Positions 44,509 through 58,714 of a stretch of 64,000 bases of DNA are shown in pieces; position 1 is the first letter of the stretch, and each line of letters begins with the position of its first letter. Position numbers and translations under genes: made by a program. The notes under the pieces were generated by a model. It made no database searches. It worked only from the letters and a program-made list of their open reading frames with translations, and was not told where the DNA came from. Location: positions 3,224,001-3,288,000 of the forward strand of contig OY744466.1 of the NCBI GenBank assembly GCA_963556145.1, written 5' to 3'. This stretch comes from Hygrocybe punicea. Its lineage: Eukaryota; Basidiomycota; Agaricomycetes; Agaricales; Hygrophoraceae.

Positions 44509-45120
44509 TATAATGTATTTGTTGTCAATCTCATGTGAAAACACGAAGCTGACGGTGGCCCCACAGTGGATCATTATTACAATAATGTACACCTAATCGT
44601 ACAACAACAATTCGATGGATATTGGAAAGAGCTGAGCCAAACGCCAGGAAATGCATGGGGACGTTTTCTTATTTTACTTTTTATTTTGTGGTATCCCTCT
44701 TGCCCGTTTCGCACAAAGACATTTGTGTACCAAATATTCGTCTTGCATTCGATATATATCTCAACATCGCTTCTCGTTGTATTCACGTAGGATTATGGCT
44801 TGTATCTTGGAATTGATATTAGCTTCACCGAAAAACAAGGCAGAACAAACCAACTTGAGATTTCACCTGAGTCATTGAACAAACGTAGTCTATCATCCAA
44901 CAATACATTATCCTGGCAAATTATGCAACTTCAACATCTTCTTTTGATGGCGGTACAGGGATCAAACGGGATGGAAAATATACGAGGAACATGCACACAA
45001 AATAAGGAGGAAATGATTGTGTAGGGATACACTAAACGAGGGGCAGGAGGGCAGCGAAATTCTGACATGATAAATTGAGAAAACAGACAACCATGGCGTC
45101 GAGCAGACCCACCCTCAACG
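44509..45120. other. Convergent intergenic region
   Basis: About 610 bp between the stop codons of the zinc-finger gene and eIF5A. AT-rich, with short open frames lacking codon bias. Presumably 3' UTRs and terminators of both genes. Nothing else was identified. Confidence 0.4.
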
Positions 45121-45933
45121 TTAAGCACCTTTCGGGGCCTCCTTGACCGAGATCGCCTAAAGGAAACTCATGATTTGAGCCAGTAAAGCAAAGAACGACC
45201 CTGTGCTCACCTGCTCCTCTCCCATAGCACTGACAATAGTTACCAAAAGATCCTTCCCTCCATCAAAGTCTTCCTGAATCTGTTTGCCAAGGTCACCCTC
45301 CGGAACCTTGACATCATCCTTGGGGGTTCCATCTTGGGTCATGAGGTTGAGGAAGCCATCGTCGACGTTGACCTATGCTACGAGATGAATCAAAGCTGGT
45401 TGGCGCCTCCTGACAGACCTACCAGTTGGTATTCATTACGGCTGACATTGGGGACATCCATATTGTGGGTGGAGGGGCAGATATCTTCCTGTTTGATCAC
45501 GATTGCGTTTATACAAAACCATCAAGTGGTCATTGAAACAAAAATACCATTTTTTTGCCAGTGAAAATCTACGAGAGTGGGGTGCATTACTACAGGGTAA
45601 ACTATAAGTTGAGAAAAATGACTGACATCTATTGCAACAAGGTGAACTTTGGCATGACCATGCTTGCCGGTCTTGGAGGTCGACATTTCAACGATCTTGC
45701 AAGGCCGACCTACGCAAAAATGATAAGATGGGATATTCAATGAGGAGCAAGCTCCGAGGCACTTGCCCTTTATGACGACGTGACCATTTTTGCGCAGAGC
45801 AGAGCACTGCATGGGGTAGGTGGCAGAAGCCCCAGCACTCGCCTAACGACGACGATATGAGCGATAACGTGCGCCAATGAACGCCACGTCTCACCTGCTC
45901 GAAGGTTTGGTTATGGCTCTCGTCGTCGGACAT
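45121..45933 (-). CDS. Translation factor eIF5A
   Basis: Seven exons: 45933-45895, 45842-45767, 45709-45627, 45568-45548, 45488-45423, 45372-45211, 45156-45121; 160 residues, the normal length. The start [13 protein letters not shown] and the loop [13 protein letters not shown], whose Lys is converted to hypusine by deoxyhypusine synthase and hydroxylase, identify the protein. It promotes peptide-bond formation at proline stretches and termination on the ribosome. Exon 4 is only 21 nt and supplies IFTGKKM, part of the invariant core. The intron between exons 2 and 3 begins GCAAGT, a GC-AG intron. Very confident of identity; the splice sites are fixed by protein conservation. Confidence 0.95.
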
Positions 45934-46082
45934 GTTGCAAGTATTTTGATGGTGAACGGATAGAACTTGAAACTTGAATTATGGGTCAATCGATTTCTCA
46001 TTTGGAGCGGAGTTTTATTCGTGGGAACGTGAGATATGAGTGGTTATGAGTCACGCGTACGGTCACAAGCCTGAGCACTCGG
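45934..46082. promoter_or_regulatory. Divergent promoter of eIF5A and LIM gene
   Basis: 149 bp lie between two start codons in opposite directions. TGAGTCA at 46047-46053 matches the Gcn4/AP-1 site consensus; its use is unproven. Confidence 0.5.
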
Positions 46083-47491
46083 ATGCGTTCGTTTGGAGGA
46101 GCACCATTTTGCCCAAGATGCGAAAGACCGGTTTATGCTGCCGAACAGGTCAGTGGGTAAAATGTATATAATACGCTGCAATCTTGAACAGACGCTAGGT
46201 AATGGGCCCGGGGCGGAAGGTGAGGGCAATTCGTTGTCGTGGGTCCAAACAGATCTCATGCAGAAACTCCACAGCTTTACCACAAGGTACGGTATGCAAT
46301 ATGCTGAACGTGACCCACGGTGGCACCTTAGCACCTCGCCACAGCCCTGTTTAGCGTGCACAATCTGTAATAAGAGGCTCGATTCCCTTTCGCTATTGGA
46401 ACATGACCAACAGGTCCGTCGTATAACAATATTAATGATGGTGCTTCGCCTCGCTTACAAATTCCTGCCCACCTATATACTTAGCCTTACTGGTAAAGCG
46501 TCACCAAGCGTTTCTGTCAAAGGCATTATTCACACATGCTGTAGTAGATCTTGTCACGTCAAGAATTTTGGCACACGCGATCTACGTCAAGCCAATCTCC
46601 CGCACCGCGACAGCACACCTCCGTCCTCACCCATTGGAACAAGTAAGTCCATCTCATGATTTGCCTTCACGTGAAACCCAAACGTCATTTACTCGTCCTG
46701 CCAATACAGCCGCTCATATTGACCGGCAAACAACGTCATCACCAACACCCCCAGTCAGAGAAGTGGGTCGTTCGTCCCGCAAGGGTGAATGGGACCCAAA
46801 CGAAGAGTGTGAGATGCTACACGAGTTCGTCATGCCGCCAATCCCAACACCTTCCCCTTGTCCACCTCTATTGAGTCCTACCAACCGCGGGGACACATCC
46901 ATCAAAGTTGTCCATGGGCCAGAGTCACTGAATTTTGTCCCATCCGGTAATGAGACTCGAAACAGATACGGATCTGAAGTTCCTAGGCATTCACATTCAT
47001 ATAGCCTCGACACCACTTTGAAACGGGCGTCTCCGCTAGATCGATTCGAGTTGTCCATCACTTCTTCCGCGAACAAGATGCGTTCTTCGTTAAGCCCGAC
47101 TTCTACTGGGACCCTAATGAGTATTGGGGCTGGCACTGGCACAAGGTATGGCGTTGCGCTGACGGGACAGACGACCGGATCGTCATTGGCGAGGAATTGG
47201 GGAGGAACAACGCCGAGCTGTGGGAAATGTGGAAAGAGCGTTTATTTTGCTGAGCAAGTCAAGGCCGTTGGCAAGACATATCACAAAGGCTGCTTGAGAT
47301 GCGGAACGTGTAATGCGATGCTGGATTCGAGCAGGTTGACAGAGAAGGACGGAGAACCTCTGTGTCATCGATGTTATAGCAAGGTAAGTTCACCATATGT
47401 GGAACTGTGTTGATTGGATTACTTTTGGATTCCATAGCTTTATGGTCCACAGGGTAGTGGGTACGCGCTTCTGGGCAGAGCGGGTGGATGA
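46083..47491 (+). CDS. Two-LIM-domain protein
   Basis: Eight exons: 46083-46148, 46199-46219, 46275-46286, 46345-46413, 46485-46492, 46545-46642, 46710-47383, 47438-47491; 333 residues. LIM 1 (about residues 10-65) is assembled from six exons: CPRC, HKPC, CTIC and CRSC supply the zinc ligands, followed by HVKNFGTRDLRQANLPHRD. LIM 2 (about 265-320) is CGKCGKSVYF, HKGCLRCGTC and CHRCYSKLYG. LIM domains are protein-protein scaffolds, and this arrangement resembles the cysteine-rich protein (CRP) class linked to actin and polarity. A Ser/Pro-rich linker separates the domains. Exons of 21, 12 and 8 nt lie inside LIM 1; each is needed to restore the zinc-finger spacing. Confidence 0.88.
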
Positions 47492-47777
47492 GGCTAGATT
47501 ACTGATTGATGGCAGACTCTTGTACGGATTGAAGTATCATTATAACTCTGCTACGTTCCTTCCTGTCTCCTTGACTTTTGTCTCGTTATCTAGTATGCAC
47601 CTGTAGTATTACTTCTCTGGTTAACTGGATTCAAGGTTAACAGCGGCTCCTATCGCCTTCACTCAACCTTTGGCGAGGAACGTGCCAATCTTATATAGAA
47701 AGTGGGTCAACTGTCACAAGCCTAGACCACCTATAGAATGATTGCGAGGTCGCTGTTTGCATTGCCATCTAATAAAC
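47492..47777. other. Intergenic between LIM gene and DAHP synthase gene
   Basis: 286 bp between same-strand genes. T-rich, no repeats; presumably a terminator and promoter. Confidence 0.35.
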
Positions 47778-49568
<1,791 letters not shown>

Positions 49569-49704
49569 CCGGCAACCACCGTGAAGTTGATTAATCATTC
49601 ACAGCTATCAGCACCGGTGCGGATAGGATGTAAATAGCTATGTTGCAAATAACGTCGAAAAAATGAACATAGTGTCATGGACAATGGTTGTTGCTACTAG
49701 AATT
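49569..49704. other. Convergent intergenic region
   Basis: 136 bp between the stop codons of the DAHP synthase and APC1 genes; shared 3' region. Confidence 0.4.
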
Positions 49705-52700
49705 TTACAGGATTTTCCATACGTTAACGATCTCATCAAGGGATCGCACTGACCATCCCGAACCCAGCGCCGTCGTCATTTTCGTTCCAGTCCCATGCAA
49801 TACCTCCTTGATGCCTTGATCCAGAGCATCTCCATCAGAAGTACCCTCAGGGGGAGCCAGACCCAAACATTGCGTGTGCGCTTCTCGTGCTAGGCCTCGC
49901 AAGACTGAAAGCAAGGTAGAAACTGGTACGCCGTTGCGAAGGAGGTACCACCCCAGAAATATAGACACGGTTGGATTCGCCGACTCCACAACTTCCCCTC
50001 GTGCGTACTGTCCTAAAGCCGTGAGAAACCACGGAAGACTTCGAATGGTGTTAAGCTGGCGATCTACAACGTGAAGAACACCGGAAACGGTGGTTTCGCG
50101 TATAAGAGGTGGGCGCGCATTGTTTTCCGGCCGTCCACTGAAACGTCGATCGTAGATCTTGCTATAGAAATCCGTCGCAAATCGCAGATCCTGCAAATTC
50201 AAATGGAAGTAGCGTGATGAGAGTGACATGATGCGGTAACGGTACAAGATCAGGTGTGATTGGAGGGTTCGAGGCTTATCCTGCAGAATACTGTCAAGTA
50301 GGCTGGCATGACAGTAAGTATGAAACAGTCGCTCCGCCGTCGTCTCGCCGTCGTCTCGAGAAAAATGGTCGGCGAAGGAGAGAAATAAGATGTCATTTGA
50401 GAAAGACGTGATGAACTGTGAGAGATCGCCAGCTGGATGAGTTTTCGTGTCTGTCAGCTGCGGGTAATCGAGAGAGGCGGCGTCACCAGCAGATGAACCA
50501 GAGCGAACAAACATGCTACGGCTGCCTCTTGGATCTTCTGTGTAGCTCAAGAATGCTGTGCGGCGTTTGACGTACAGGGTTTGACTGCGTAACAAGGCAG
50601 CTTTATGGCAGGGGATATTTTCCGTATCAAGATAAAACGGCCAGTATCGAGGAGTATCAACTCGGATAGACAGCAGTTTGTCCAGGTCGGGAATCAATGT
50701 AGGAGAAATCAACTGCGTTGTCCCGACATCGTTACCTTCCTTCATCGTGATTTTGACCGGTAAATATACGACTTCCGTAGAGTCTACGTCACGGGCAATC
50801 AGACATCTCGGTTCTATGGCTAGGACCCACAGATGTCGAAGCGCCTGAAGATAACTCTTGTTATCCGATGAAATGTGATGAAAACGCGGAAAGAAGGCGG
50901 TTATCATGCATGCTATCGCAGCATCCGAAGTACCCAATGTAAAACGTCCGCCTCCTAGAAAGAGCAGCCCCAACGACATATGCGTCGCAACATGAATACC
51001 GTATCTGAAGGCTTGATGATACAATCCATAAGCATATCGAAGCCTACGGAAACAGGTTAATTCCCCAGTGCCCGCCATGACCATGCACAGCGCTATGGAG
51101 ATCAAATTGAGACCTTCGCGCACCGCAGAACGTTTAATTCTGTGATCAAAGGCGGGGCCTATTTTAAAATTAGCTCACTACGGGGACGACAGATAGGGTT
51201 GACAAACCATTCGAATAAACTAACCGGCTGAAAAGATCAAAATAACCAATGATCATGAGATATGCTTCTTGGCGTGCTGTTCCAGCGTACTTCAGACCAA
51301 TAATGAAGCAACATCCAGCCAAGATGTTGTAATACGCTAATTCCAAAGCGTCATCCACAGGCTTGCCTTGGAAGCGTGCGTCTATGGCGCCAGCGATTGC
51401 TCGCGGAACTTGTGCTGTTAGCCACTCATTGGTAGGTGCGACGGAATTCCACATGATCAACGATCTCGCCAAGGTACGCAACAGCAAAAAGCTAGGTTGG
51501 ATACGGTTTAGCGCCAACACAGTGTCCGGGATAGTCAAGACGTCGGCAACATCCTGGCGCTCCGTCTTGAGATACATAAGACCCAGAGCGATAGTCGCTG
51601 CAGGAGAGGTAAGATTGATGTCAAAACGGCACCGACTTTGTTTCTCAAGGAAAGAGTTCGCGTCGCCGTGAATCAAGACGCACAGCCGCGAGAATAGACT
51701 TGTATCGGCAGGGATTGATGAACCTTTTCCTAACATGATCATGCCAAAGGCTAGTGCAGCAGAATAAGTGTAAGCCTCGCGATGTTCGTTACTGAGGTCA
51801 GGTTGGACAAGATCTCCACGGTTAATCTGATTGAGGCAGACTTCAGCCATGCGCCTGTTTCTGGTACCCAGATAAAGCAGCCCAACACCTGCTAGCCCCG
51901 CCGCTTGTGTCATGAGCGAAACATTGAGATCGACGGTTGGCGTTGGTAGCAAAGCTGGCGTATGAACTGCAAGCAATTTCGTGACATGGCGATTACCATT
52001 TCCACAGTTGGCGGCAGATAATCCAAGCAAGACACCTATCGATGTCAAATCATGCTTTGGCGTCAGGTATCCAAATGTATGCCAAGTTAACATTTCCCGC
52101 AGGTGACCGGTAAGTCCGAGTCCAAACAAAAACCCAGCATGTTCAGGAGTCAGTTCGGATGGCTTGTTGAATGTAATCCATGAGCCATCGACGGCAGTAC
52201 AGGATGGCGATAGCCTCAAACCAGCAGCCACACCATTATGGAACTCTCCCCAATGTAGGCATTCTTGTGGAATCTTACCGGGCTCGGGGGCGGCAACGAT
52301 ATTAGATGGCTGTATCCGGATACCATACTCCAGCTTGGGTATGGCGTATGCTTGACGTGTGACAGTATGAACAGAGCCGAATGTGAACATCGCTCTGCCA
52401 TAGGGCAGAGCGAGCGTTCTTTCCGCTATCCGCACAACTTGATGCTGTTGTTCCTTGGCTTGATCATGCTCGCTATATATGCTTCATATCAGCACACGCA
52501 AGCAAGTAGATCGCGTGCTACGGACTTCAACTCTGGACGTTCCATCAACCGGACCGATGGGATGGCAGACGAACACAGCATACGAGAAACTTCCTCAAGT
52601 CTTCTATCCTGTCCGAATCGGATATTGGTGAATTCCTCGAGTTCGAGTTCGACTCCTGAGACCCCGTCAACTTCCCCGGCACCCGCAGCTCTGGCTTCAG

Positions 52701-55700
52701 AAACGAGGTCGCTGATGGTCCGACGGGCCCGCGATGGATTCTTAATGGGTGATGTCAGAAATAAGTAAATCCCCATATTGGCAAGTGGCTAACAATATAA
52801 TCTTTGACGGCCCGGTAGCCGTCATTAAAGAGCATATCAGGAGCGTCAGTGGCGCATGCGGCCAGATCACTACGTCCCACAGCTCGGTAAGCGTCCAATG
52901 GCCAGTCTCCCGGAGGGGAAAGCTGACATGTCCTCGCGGCTTCTCTAAGAGGGGCCGCGATGCCGAGGGGAAGACGATCGACAGGAACATGAGATTTTAC
53001 CATCAACTGCACGGTGTTTTCAGCCCTCTTCTGGGTTCCCTCGACTTTGTTATCCGCTAAACACTTATACGCCGCAGTCAACCCGTGAATGGTTGCCAGT
53101 GGTTCTAGATGCCCATAAGCAAAAGAAGGTGTAATCTCGCTACGAATGGTCAAATGATGAGCATCATGCCAAGGAACTTTCCACTCTGGATTACTTATCC
53201 TTCCGTATAGGATAGCCGAGATGTCGGGTGGCCACACAGGAATACGATCATCTAAATAATCAATAACTAGAAGAAAAGTTGTTATTGTCACCAGAGAAAT
53301 TTGTGATTTTCACGAACCAGTGGTTGCCGGCGACGGCCAGGAGGGTATTGCATCAGAACAGAGGCGTTTCCAATAATCAGCCCACTCTGGGCGGATTATA
53401 AGAGCGATACGACATATGACGGGTGCCAATCTCAGAAGAGATTCGTAGCGATACGTTGTGAGACGTATGTCTTCTCCGAGCGTGTGCAGAGCATGGAGGA
53501 TAGGAGCGAGAAGTTTGTGTGGCTTCCGCGAACGTCGAGGAAGGCTTGACGCGTCCAAATGAGATGGAACCCTCAGCTTTTTCAGAGTCGCATCTTCCTG
53601 AAAAGTGCGATACGATTGCGACTTGGATAGTGTGTGCCACGAACGGTTCTGCACTGGGACCGACCTTGTCTGCGTACCGTCTTCAAGATCAAAAGTCTGA
53701 TACAATGCTTCAGCAAAAGACTCGAATTCGACACCTCCACATGTTGACAACCCTCGTGACGACCAGATTCGTAGGAATGAACGGTGCAAAGCGAAATTGT
53801 ATTCGGGAGGTAGAATTAAAGCCAAAGTCTGCAAAGATTGACAAGTAAGGAGTTCCTCCGGCATGAGATTAAAATTAGTGCGAATCATCCAGCCGTCTTT
53901 CAAGCGCAACGTGGCCGATGACAAAACAGCGTCCTGTACAGCAACTACGCCGCCGTGGCCGATGAGACGATCGAACGGTCTCCCAGATGTTTCCGCGTCC
54001 ACGTTCATTACGGAATCATTTACAAAGGTAGCGGAAGTTTCGGGAGAGAAATTGATGGCCAATTCATGCAGACCATGTGTCAAGATGGCAAGCTGATTGT
54101 CAGGCTTGACGATGAGCAAGTCCGAAACATTGTGACGGGTAGCGCGAATAGAAATGACTGAGATCGCTGAGAGTGATGGTAATCGCGCGACTTTCAGCGT
54201 TCTATCCTCAGAATGAGTCAAAATAAAGAGAGCCAGAGTCTCCGTAGCAGGGAGGCATATGGCCATCAACGAACGATCCGATTTGCCATCCCAACGCTGG
54301 TCAAACAATGCAGCAGAGATGGTGTGCCAGGCGAGCGTGCTATAAGCCGTCAGCAAACAATCCAATCTGAATCGAACGGTCTTCCTCACTTGACTTCTGA
54401 TATCTCCTGCGAATAAAGCCTTTCCATCCAGTATGCCGCCTTCATCCTGCCGTGTTCAATGGGTGCCATGTTGGCATCAGCCTCCATTTTCCCACCCAAG
54501 ACCATTCTATCCATCGTTACGCTCAGATCATTGCGCGAAAGGGAATTACGACGTCCCTTATGGGGAGTCGACCACTGCGACAATGACGATTTTCCTGTCA
54601 CAAGGGAAGACATCGTTGTGGTTGTTGACAATGAAGGTGGCATTCCTGGCAGAGCAGAGAGCGGAGGTAGCTCGGGAAATTCAGGCGTTGGGGATCGTTC
54701 ACGAGATCCAGCACCAGGTGAGAAATGATGTAAATGCTCCCTATGATCGGTGGATTCGAACACTCCGGAGTGACGTCGAGTATTCGGGAGGACGCTCGAC
54801 GACGATCGTCTCTTTCGCGCCATGTTACGTGCTCGTGTGCGACCTATAGGTACAGGGGTATCCTTCGGTTTCATGTACACGTATCGCCAGATTGAAAGTT
54901 GGTGCTTTTCTGTATCGACGGTTACAAGCACATCGTCGGTGGTGTTGTTTTCACGATGGGAAGCCCACACAACTATCTCCGTTGGAGGAATCGACTTGAG
55001 AGGTTTTGCGGAATTCTCTTCTTCGTCCTTCAGAGATGCCGGTATTTCATCGAGGGCCCCGACAATGCCGGCTGTCAATCCTACCGCTGCGGCTTCAGAA
55101 AATGGACTCGTAACCGAGAAAATTGTGGGCAGCACCGCGTCGCCTGTGGCTTCGGAATCCTCCATCTCGGTAGGATCGAGAACCCGCTGGATCATCACCC
55201 CGTGAGGGAAAAGAGGCCAAGCTTTGCGGACAATAAATGGTAACGAAAAGGTATATTCCAACCCATTCCTCAAGAAAACCTTGCCAATACTCCGGAGAAA
55301 GACAAAAACAGCAGGATAACTTGAAAATTGTTCGGCATGTTTGCGGTCTTGATGCGCCCTGCTAAAAGGGCCGAACGTCGGCCTGGGCGGCGGTTGAGTA
55401 GACGATGCGGAGACAGCTTGTGACGCCGACGTGTAATATGCAGTACTTTGAGAAGTTACTGGTGTTGTAACATCAGATTGCATGAGCCAGCCACTGCACG
55501 CCCATTGAACAGATTGCCCTTCCTCTTCAAAATTCCACCTTTTGAATATGACCCCACCAGAGCCTAGGATGACCGTGTGCACGTTCCAAGTTAATTCCTC
55601 TTCTCCCCAGGGCTCTTCGGTGGTTATGGAAACTGTCGAGTGCACAGAAGACACGAGATCCCTCTCAGACCCGCGTAACGCGATATGGATAGACCTGAGA

Positions 55701-55813
55701 AGCTGGGATTTCCCCCCAGGCTTGTTGACAGGGTATGCGTTCCGCGTAAAATAGTTGATTGCGGAAGAAATTGGTGGGCCCTGTAGAGGGATTGTAATGT
55801 TGTGTGATACCAT
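49705..55813 (-). CDS. apc1: Anaphase-promoting complex subunit 1
   Basis: Six exons: 55813-54390, 54339-53318, 53266-52794, 52740-52526, 52472-51208, 51158-49705; 1950 residues, close to human APC1 (1944). APC1 is the largest scaffold of the cyclosome, the ubiquitin ligase that drives mitotic exit. Identity comes from NIRFGQDRRLEEVSRML, RTLALPYGRAMFTFGS, then proteasome/cyclosome-type repeats (EHAGFLFGLGLTGHL, GVLLGLSAANCG, AAGLAGVGLLYLGT, AATIALGLMYLKT) and the C-terminal GLNLISIALCMVMAGTGEL. Introns are 48-58 nt; the last starts GTTTGT. The N-terminal half holds the beta-propeller-like region and a low-complexity loop (about 330-460). It converges with the DAHP synthase gene. Confidence 0.92.
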
Positions 55814-55969
55814 GATTTGGCGAGCTCAGCCCTCCTACCAAAAAAGGCGAAGTATCCGCGTTTAATAATAACACATAATGGTGGTCTCCAAAAATGGTCC
55901 GTATTCACAAGCAAGACCAGATAAATGAGGAGGTTAAATATGCATACGCTGTGCCAGTGTATCCGACGG
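55814..55969. promoter_or_regulatory. Promoter of APC1 and 3' end of phosphatase gene
   Basis: 156 bp between the phosphatase stop codon and the APC1 start, both on the minus strand. No specific element seen. Confidence 0.35.
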
Positions 55970-58422
55970 TCACGATCCAAGCAAACTTAATGTTAAATTC
56001 TCCAACCCTGCCTTGCTGACCCTCCTCAACGGTTGCAATGTCTGTTCATCCACCGGCGCCCTCCGTGCATGACGGTACCTTCCTGACGAATCTTTGATCT
56101 CCATCTCTTGCCCAGAATCGCCTACGCGAGCGTTCGACACCGGGTCCGCCGACATTGGACCAGTATAGATCAAATTTCCTTCCGAGTTCTGGGTCACAAA
56201 GACTGGAGGGAGACTTTCACGGATATGCCCCGCTCGCCGACTGCCAACGGGGGCGAAGCTCCCGTGTCCACCGTTGTCGTGATTCTCGCCGGCTTGCTCG
56301 CCCGAGGTCGAGGGTTGCACCCCATTGGACTTGCCACCTAGTTCTTCTTCCTCGAACGTCATGAGTTCGGACACAAACCCGATGTTGGGTGATATGCCTT
56401 TCCGGCGCTCAACAACAAAGGCATACGCCTGGGACAGCGTCCAGTGGTTTGCATGGATGAGATACGCCATCACTGCCGTTACCGACCGGGATTTTCCTGC
56501 TCGGCAGTGGACATATGTGGGCGCCGAGTGTAGACGCGCATCGTCTATCACCTGCTAAGTGACCAATTCATTTATAGTAGAAAGATGAATATACCTAAAA
56601 TTTCACACACTTCTCGCACCCCCTTGGCAATATTTTCCTCCTCCACAGTATCACGCCATGGTATTTTCACATACCGCTCAAAAGCTTCCTTCAAATGTAA
56701 TCCTTTGTCATCGTCGCATTCAGCGGCCATGTTCAATATCCGCTTGATTCCCAAGTCCTGGCATTCTTCAAGGTGCTCTACGGTGGTGAGTTCTGGCCCC
56801 AGGAACAGGAAATTCGGGAGGATTGCGGATATAGAAAACTCCTCAACATGCTCCTCAGTCGTTGGTGGCTGGTCAAGTTCGGGACGAGCCGTCACCGGCG
56901 AGGGTGGTAACGGCATTGGTGTCTGAGGACTGAGTGGAGGGGTAAAATAAGACGAGAAAGGAGTCGTTTGGAAGTCATTTTGCCGGCCAGGGGACGGTGT
57001 CCATAGTGGAGAATGATCGGAGTGGACAAGGTTGAGATGGGATGGTGAGTGAGGAAGGGCGGAGATATGTAGCGGCGGTACGGATAATGTAGCGGACTTG
57101 ACTGGCATTGTACGCAGATGGAGTTTGGGTAAGTTGGTATTGAGGCGCTCTGCGGATTTGGTGTCAAGACGACGGAGATTTGGTGCACTTGGCCGACGCT
57201 GAGGTGGTCGCGGACGGTGGAAAGCGAGCTGCGAAGGGGGTGGAGAAGGTGAATCGATGATGTTGACACTACTGGATAAGACACAGGACATAATTGGCAA
57301 TGGTGTACCAGGCTGTCGCACAATCTCGGGGTACGGCTTGGATCGCGCAGCAGACTCTACGTCCAGCTGGAACAATCCGCTGCCCTTCTTGACCTGGGAA
57401 GGGGCCTGCAGCGCGTCGCCGCCGAAATCAAAATCGCCTCCCGCAAGGATGAGATTTTGGAGACAGCGATGGTCGCGGGCAGCTGAGATCCCCCCTCTTA
57501 AGTAGTATACGCTACCCTGAGAAAGCAGTGGAGTGATCACGGGGATTAAAGCCCAGGCAGCGACTTGCAGATTTGTGGTATCCATATCCTCGTCATAGAC
57601 GATTACGTTGTTGTCCCATGAGTCGCCACGCCCAATCATACGATCCCATGCATCTTTGCCTTGTTCGGTCGTGATGAATTGGCGAAGGGCATCTAGCGAT
57701 TGAAATCCACCACCAGGTTTCCTACAACGTTTGAGAATAAGCGATGGAACAGCGACATTTATGCTGTGCAGTATATGAGAGGCGACATGTGACGGGGGAG
57801 GACGTGTATCAATCAGCAACGGGCGTTTCGAGGACATTAATCGATCAAAGACGGTGCCTGGATCGAGGGGCTGTGCTGGATGTGGAGAAGACGAGTTGGG
57901 AGGATAGCCAGTGCCTAAATAGCGTGCGCTGAGCTGTAAAGTTAGAGGTGAGGCGGGATCGTCTAATAAGGGGGTGAAGTATACACTGGGCGAGGCGCTG
58001 GTGAGAGTTGGACTTTGAGAGATTTGAGGGGCCGGATTATGCCATGAATTTGAGGGAGGGGTGAAGGGAGACTTTTGCAAGTCTACTTTGGGTAGGGCGC
58101 CAGCAGAGTGAATGGGGCGAAGACGAAGGTTCTCGCGCACGTTCTTGCGGAGCTTCTCGAGGACAGCCAAGTCTTTTGAAATCTCGTCCGACGTAGGGTC
58201 AGAGTCGGTGTCGACGTTGAGGAGAGAGTCGATCGGCGAGGACGACGAGGTGGAGGACGGGGAAGAAGAAAGATAAGGTTCGTCCTTGGGGAGCACGACG
58301 ACTGGAGATTCGAGTTCGATGATGGTGTTGGATCTCCTGTCTGCGGCCAGGCTTAGTTTTGGGGGACGAAACCGCTTTGGGGCAGAACCTGAACGGTGTG
58401 CGGCGGCGGCGGGGGGGTCCAT
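55970..58422 (-). CDS. Dual-specificity phosphatase with rhodanese-like domain
   Basis: Two exons, 58422-56595 and 56544-55970, joined by a 50-nt intron; 800 residues. The N-terminus is low complexity. A rhodanese-like domain (about 200-350) starts KRPLLIDTRPPPSHVASHI; where an active rhodanese has Cys this one reads VIVYDEDMDTT, so it is likely a binding module, as in MAP-kinase phosphatases. The catalytic domain (about 540-700) has ILPNFLFLGPE, general acid Asp in IPWRDTVEEEN and the P-loop VHCRAGKSRSVTAVMAYL. Likely substrates are MAP kinases (inference). The intron falls just upstream of the P-loop. Divergent from DEF1 with a 292-bp promoter. Confidence 0.9.
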
Positions 58423-58714
58423 GGGGGCAGCCGACCAGTGTGCACCCTGCAGGACAGTAAAGCCAGGACCAGAAATAAGGTTGCACTGTTGAGTTTGATG
58501 GATTTGACGGTATGTTTAGTTTCCTGTCATCAGAAGTTCCCCGTCATCAGACTTGCAGCGTCTTGCTCATCGCCATAAACGGTGACAACAATAATCCTGT
58601 GGTTTATTTATTTAGTAAATATTACATACTTATTGATAACGTTACATATTATGTAATAGATTAAACTCCAGTTCACCACCAGTGCAGCCTGCAAAGTACT
58701 TATACTCGCTCACA
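58423..58714. promoter_or_regulatory. Divergent promoter of phosphatase and DEF1 genes
   Basis: 292 bp between two opposite start codons, with AT-rich DNA at 58590-58665 including TTATTTATTTAGTAAATATT. No defined site recognised. Confidence 0.4.
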
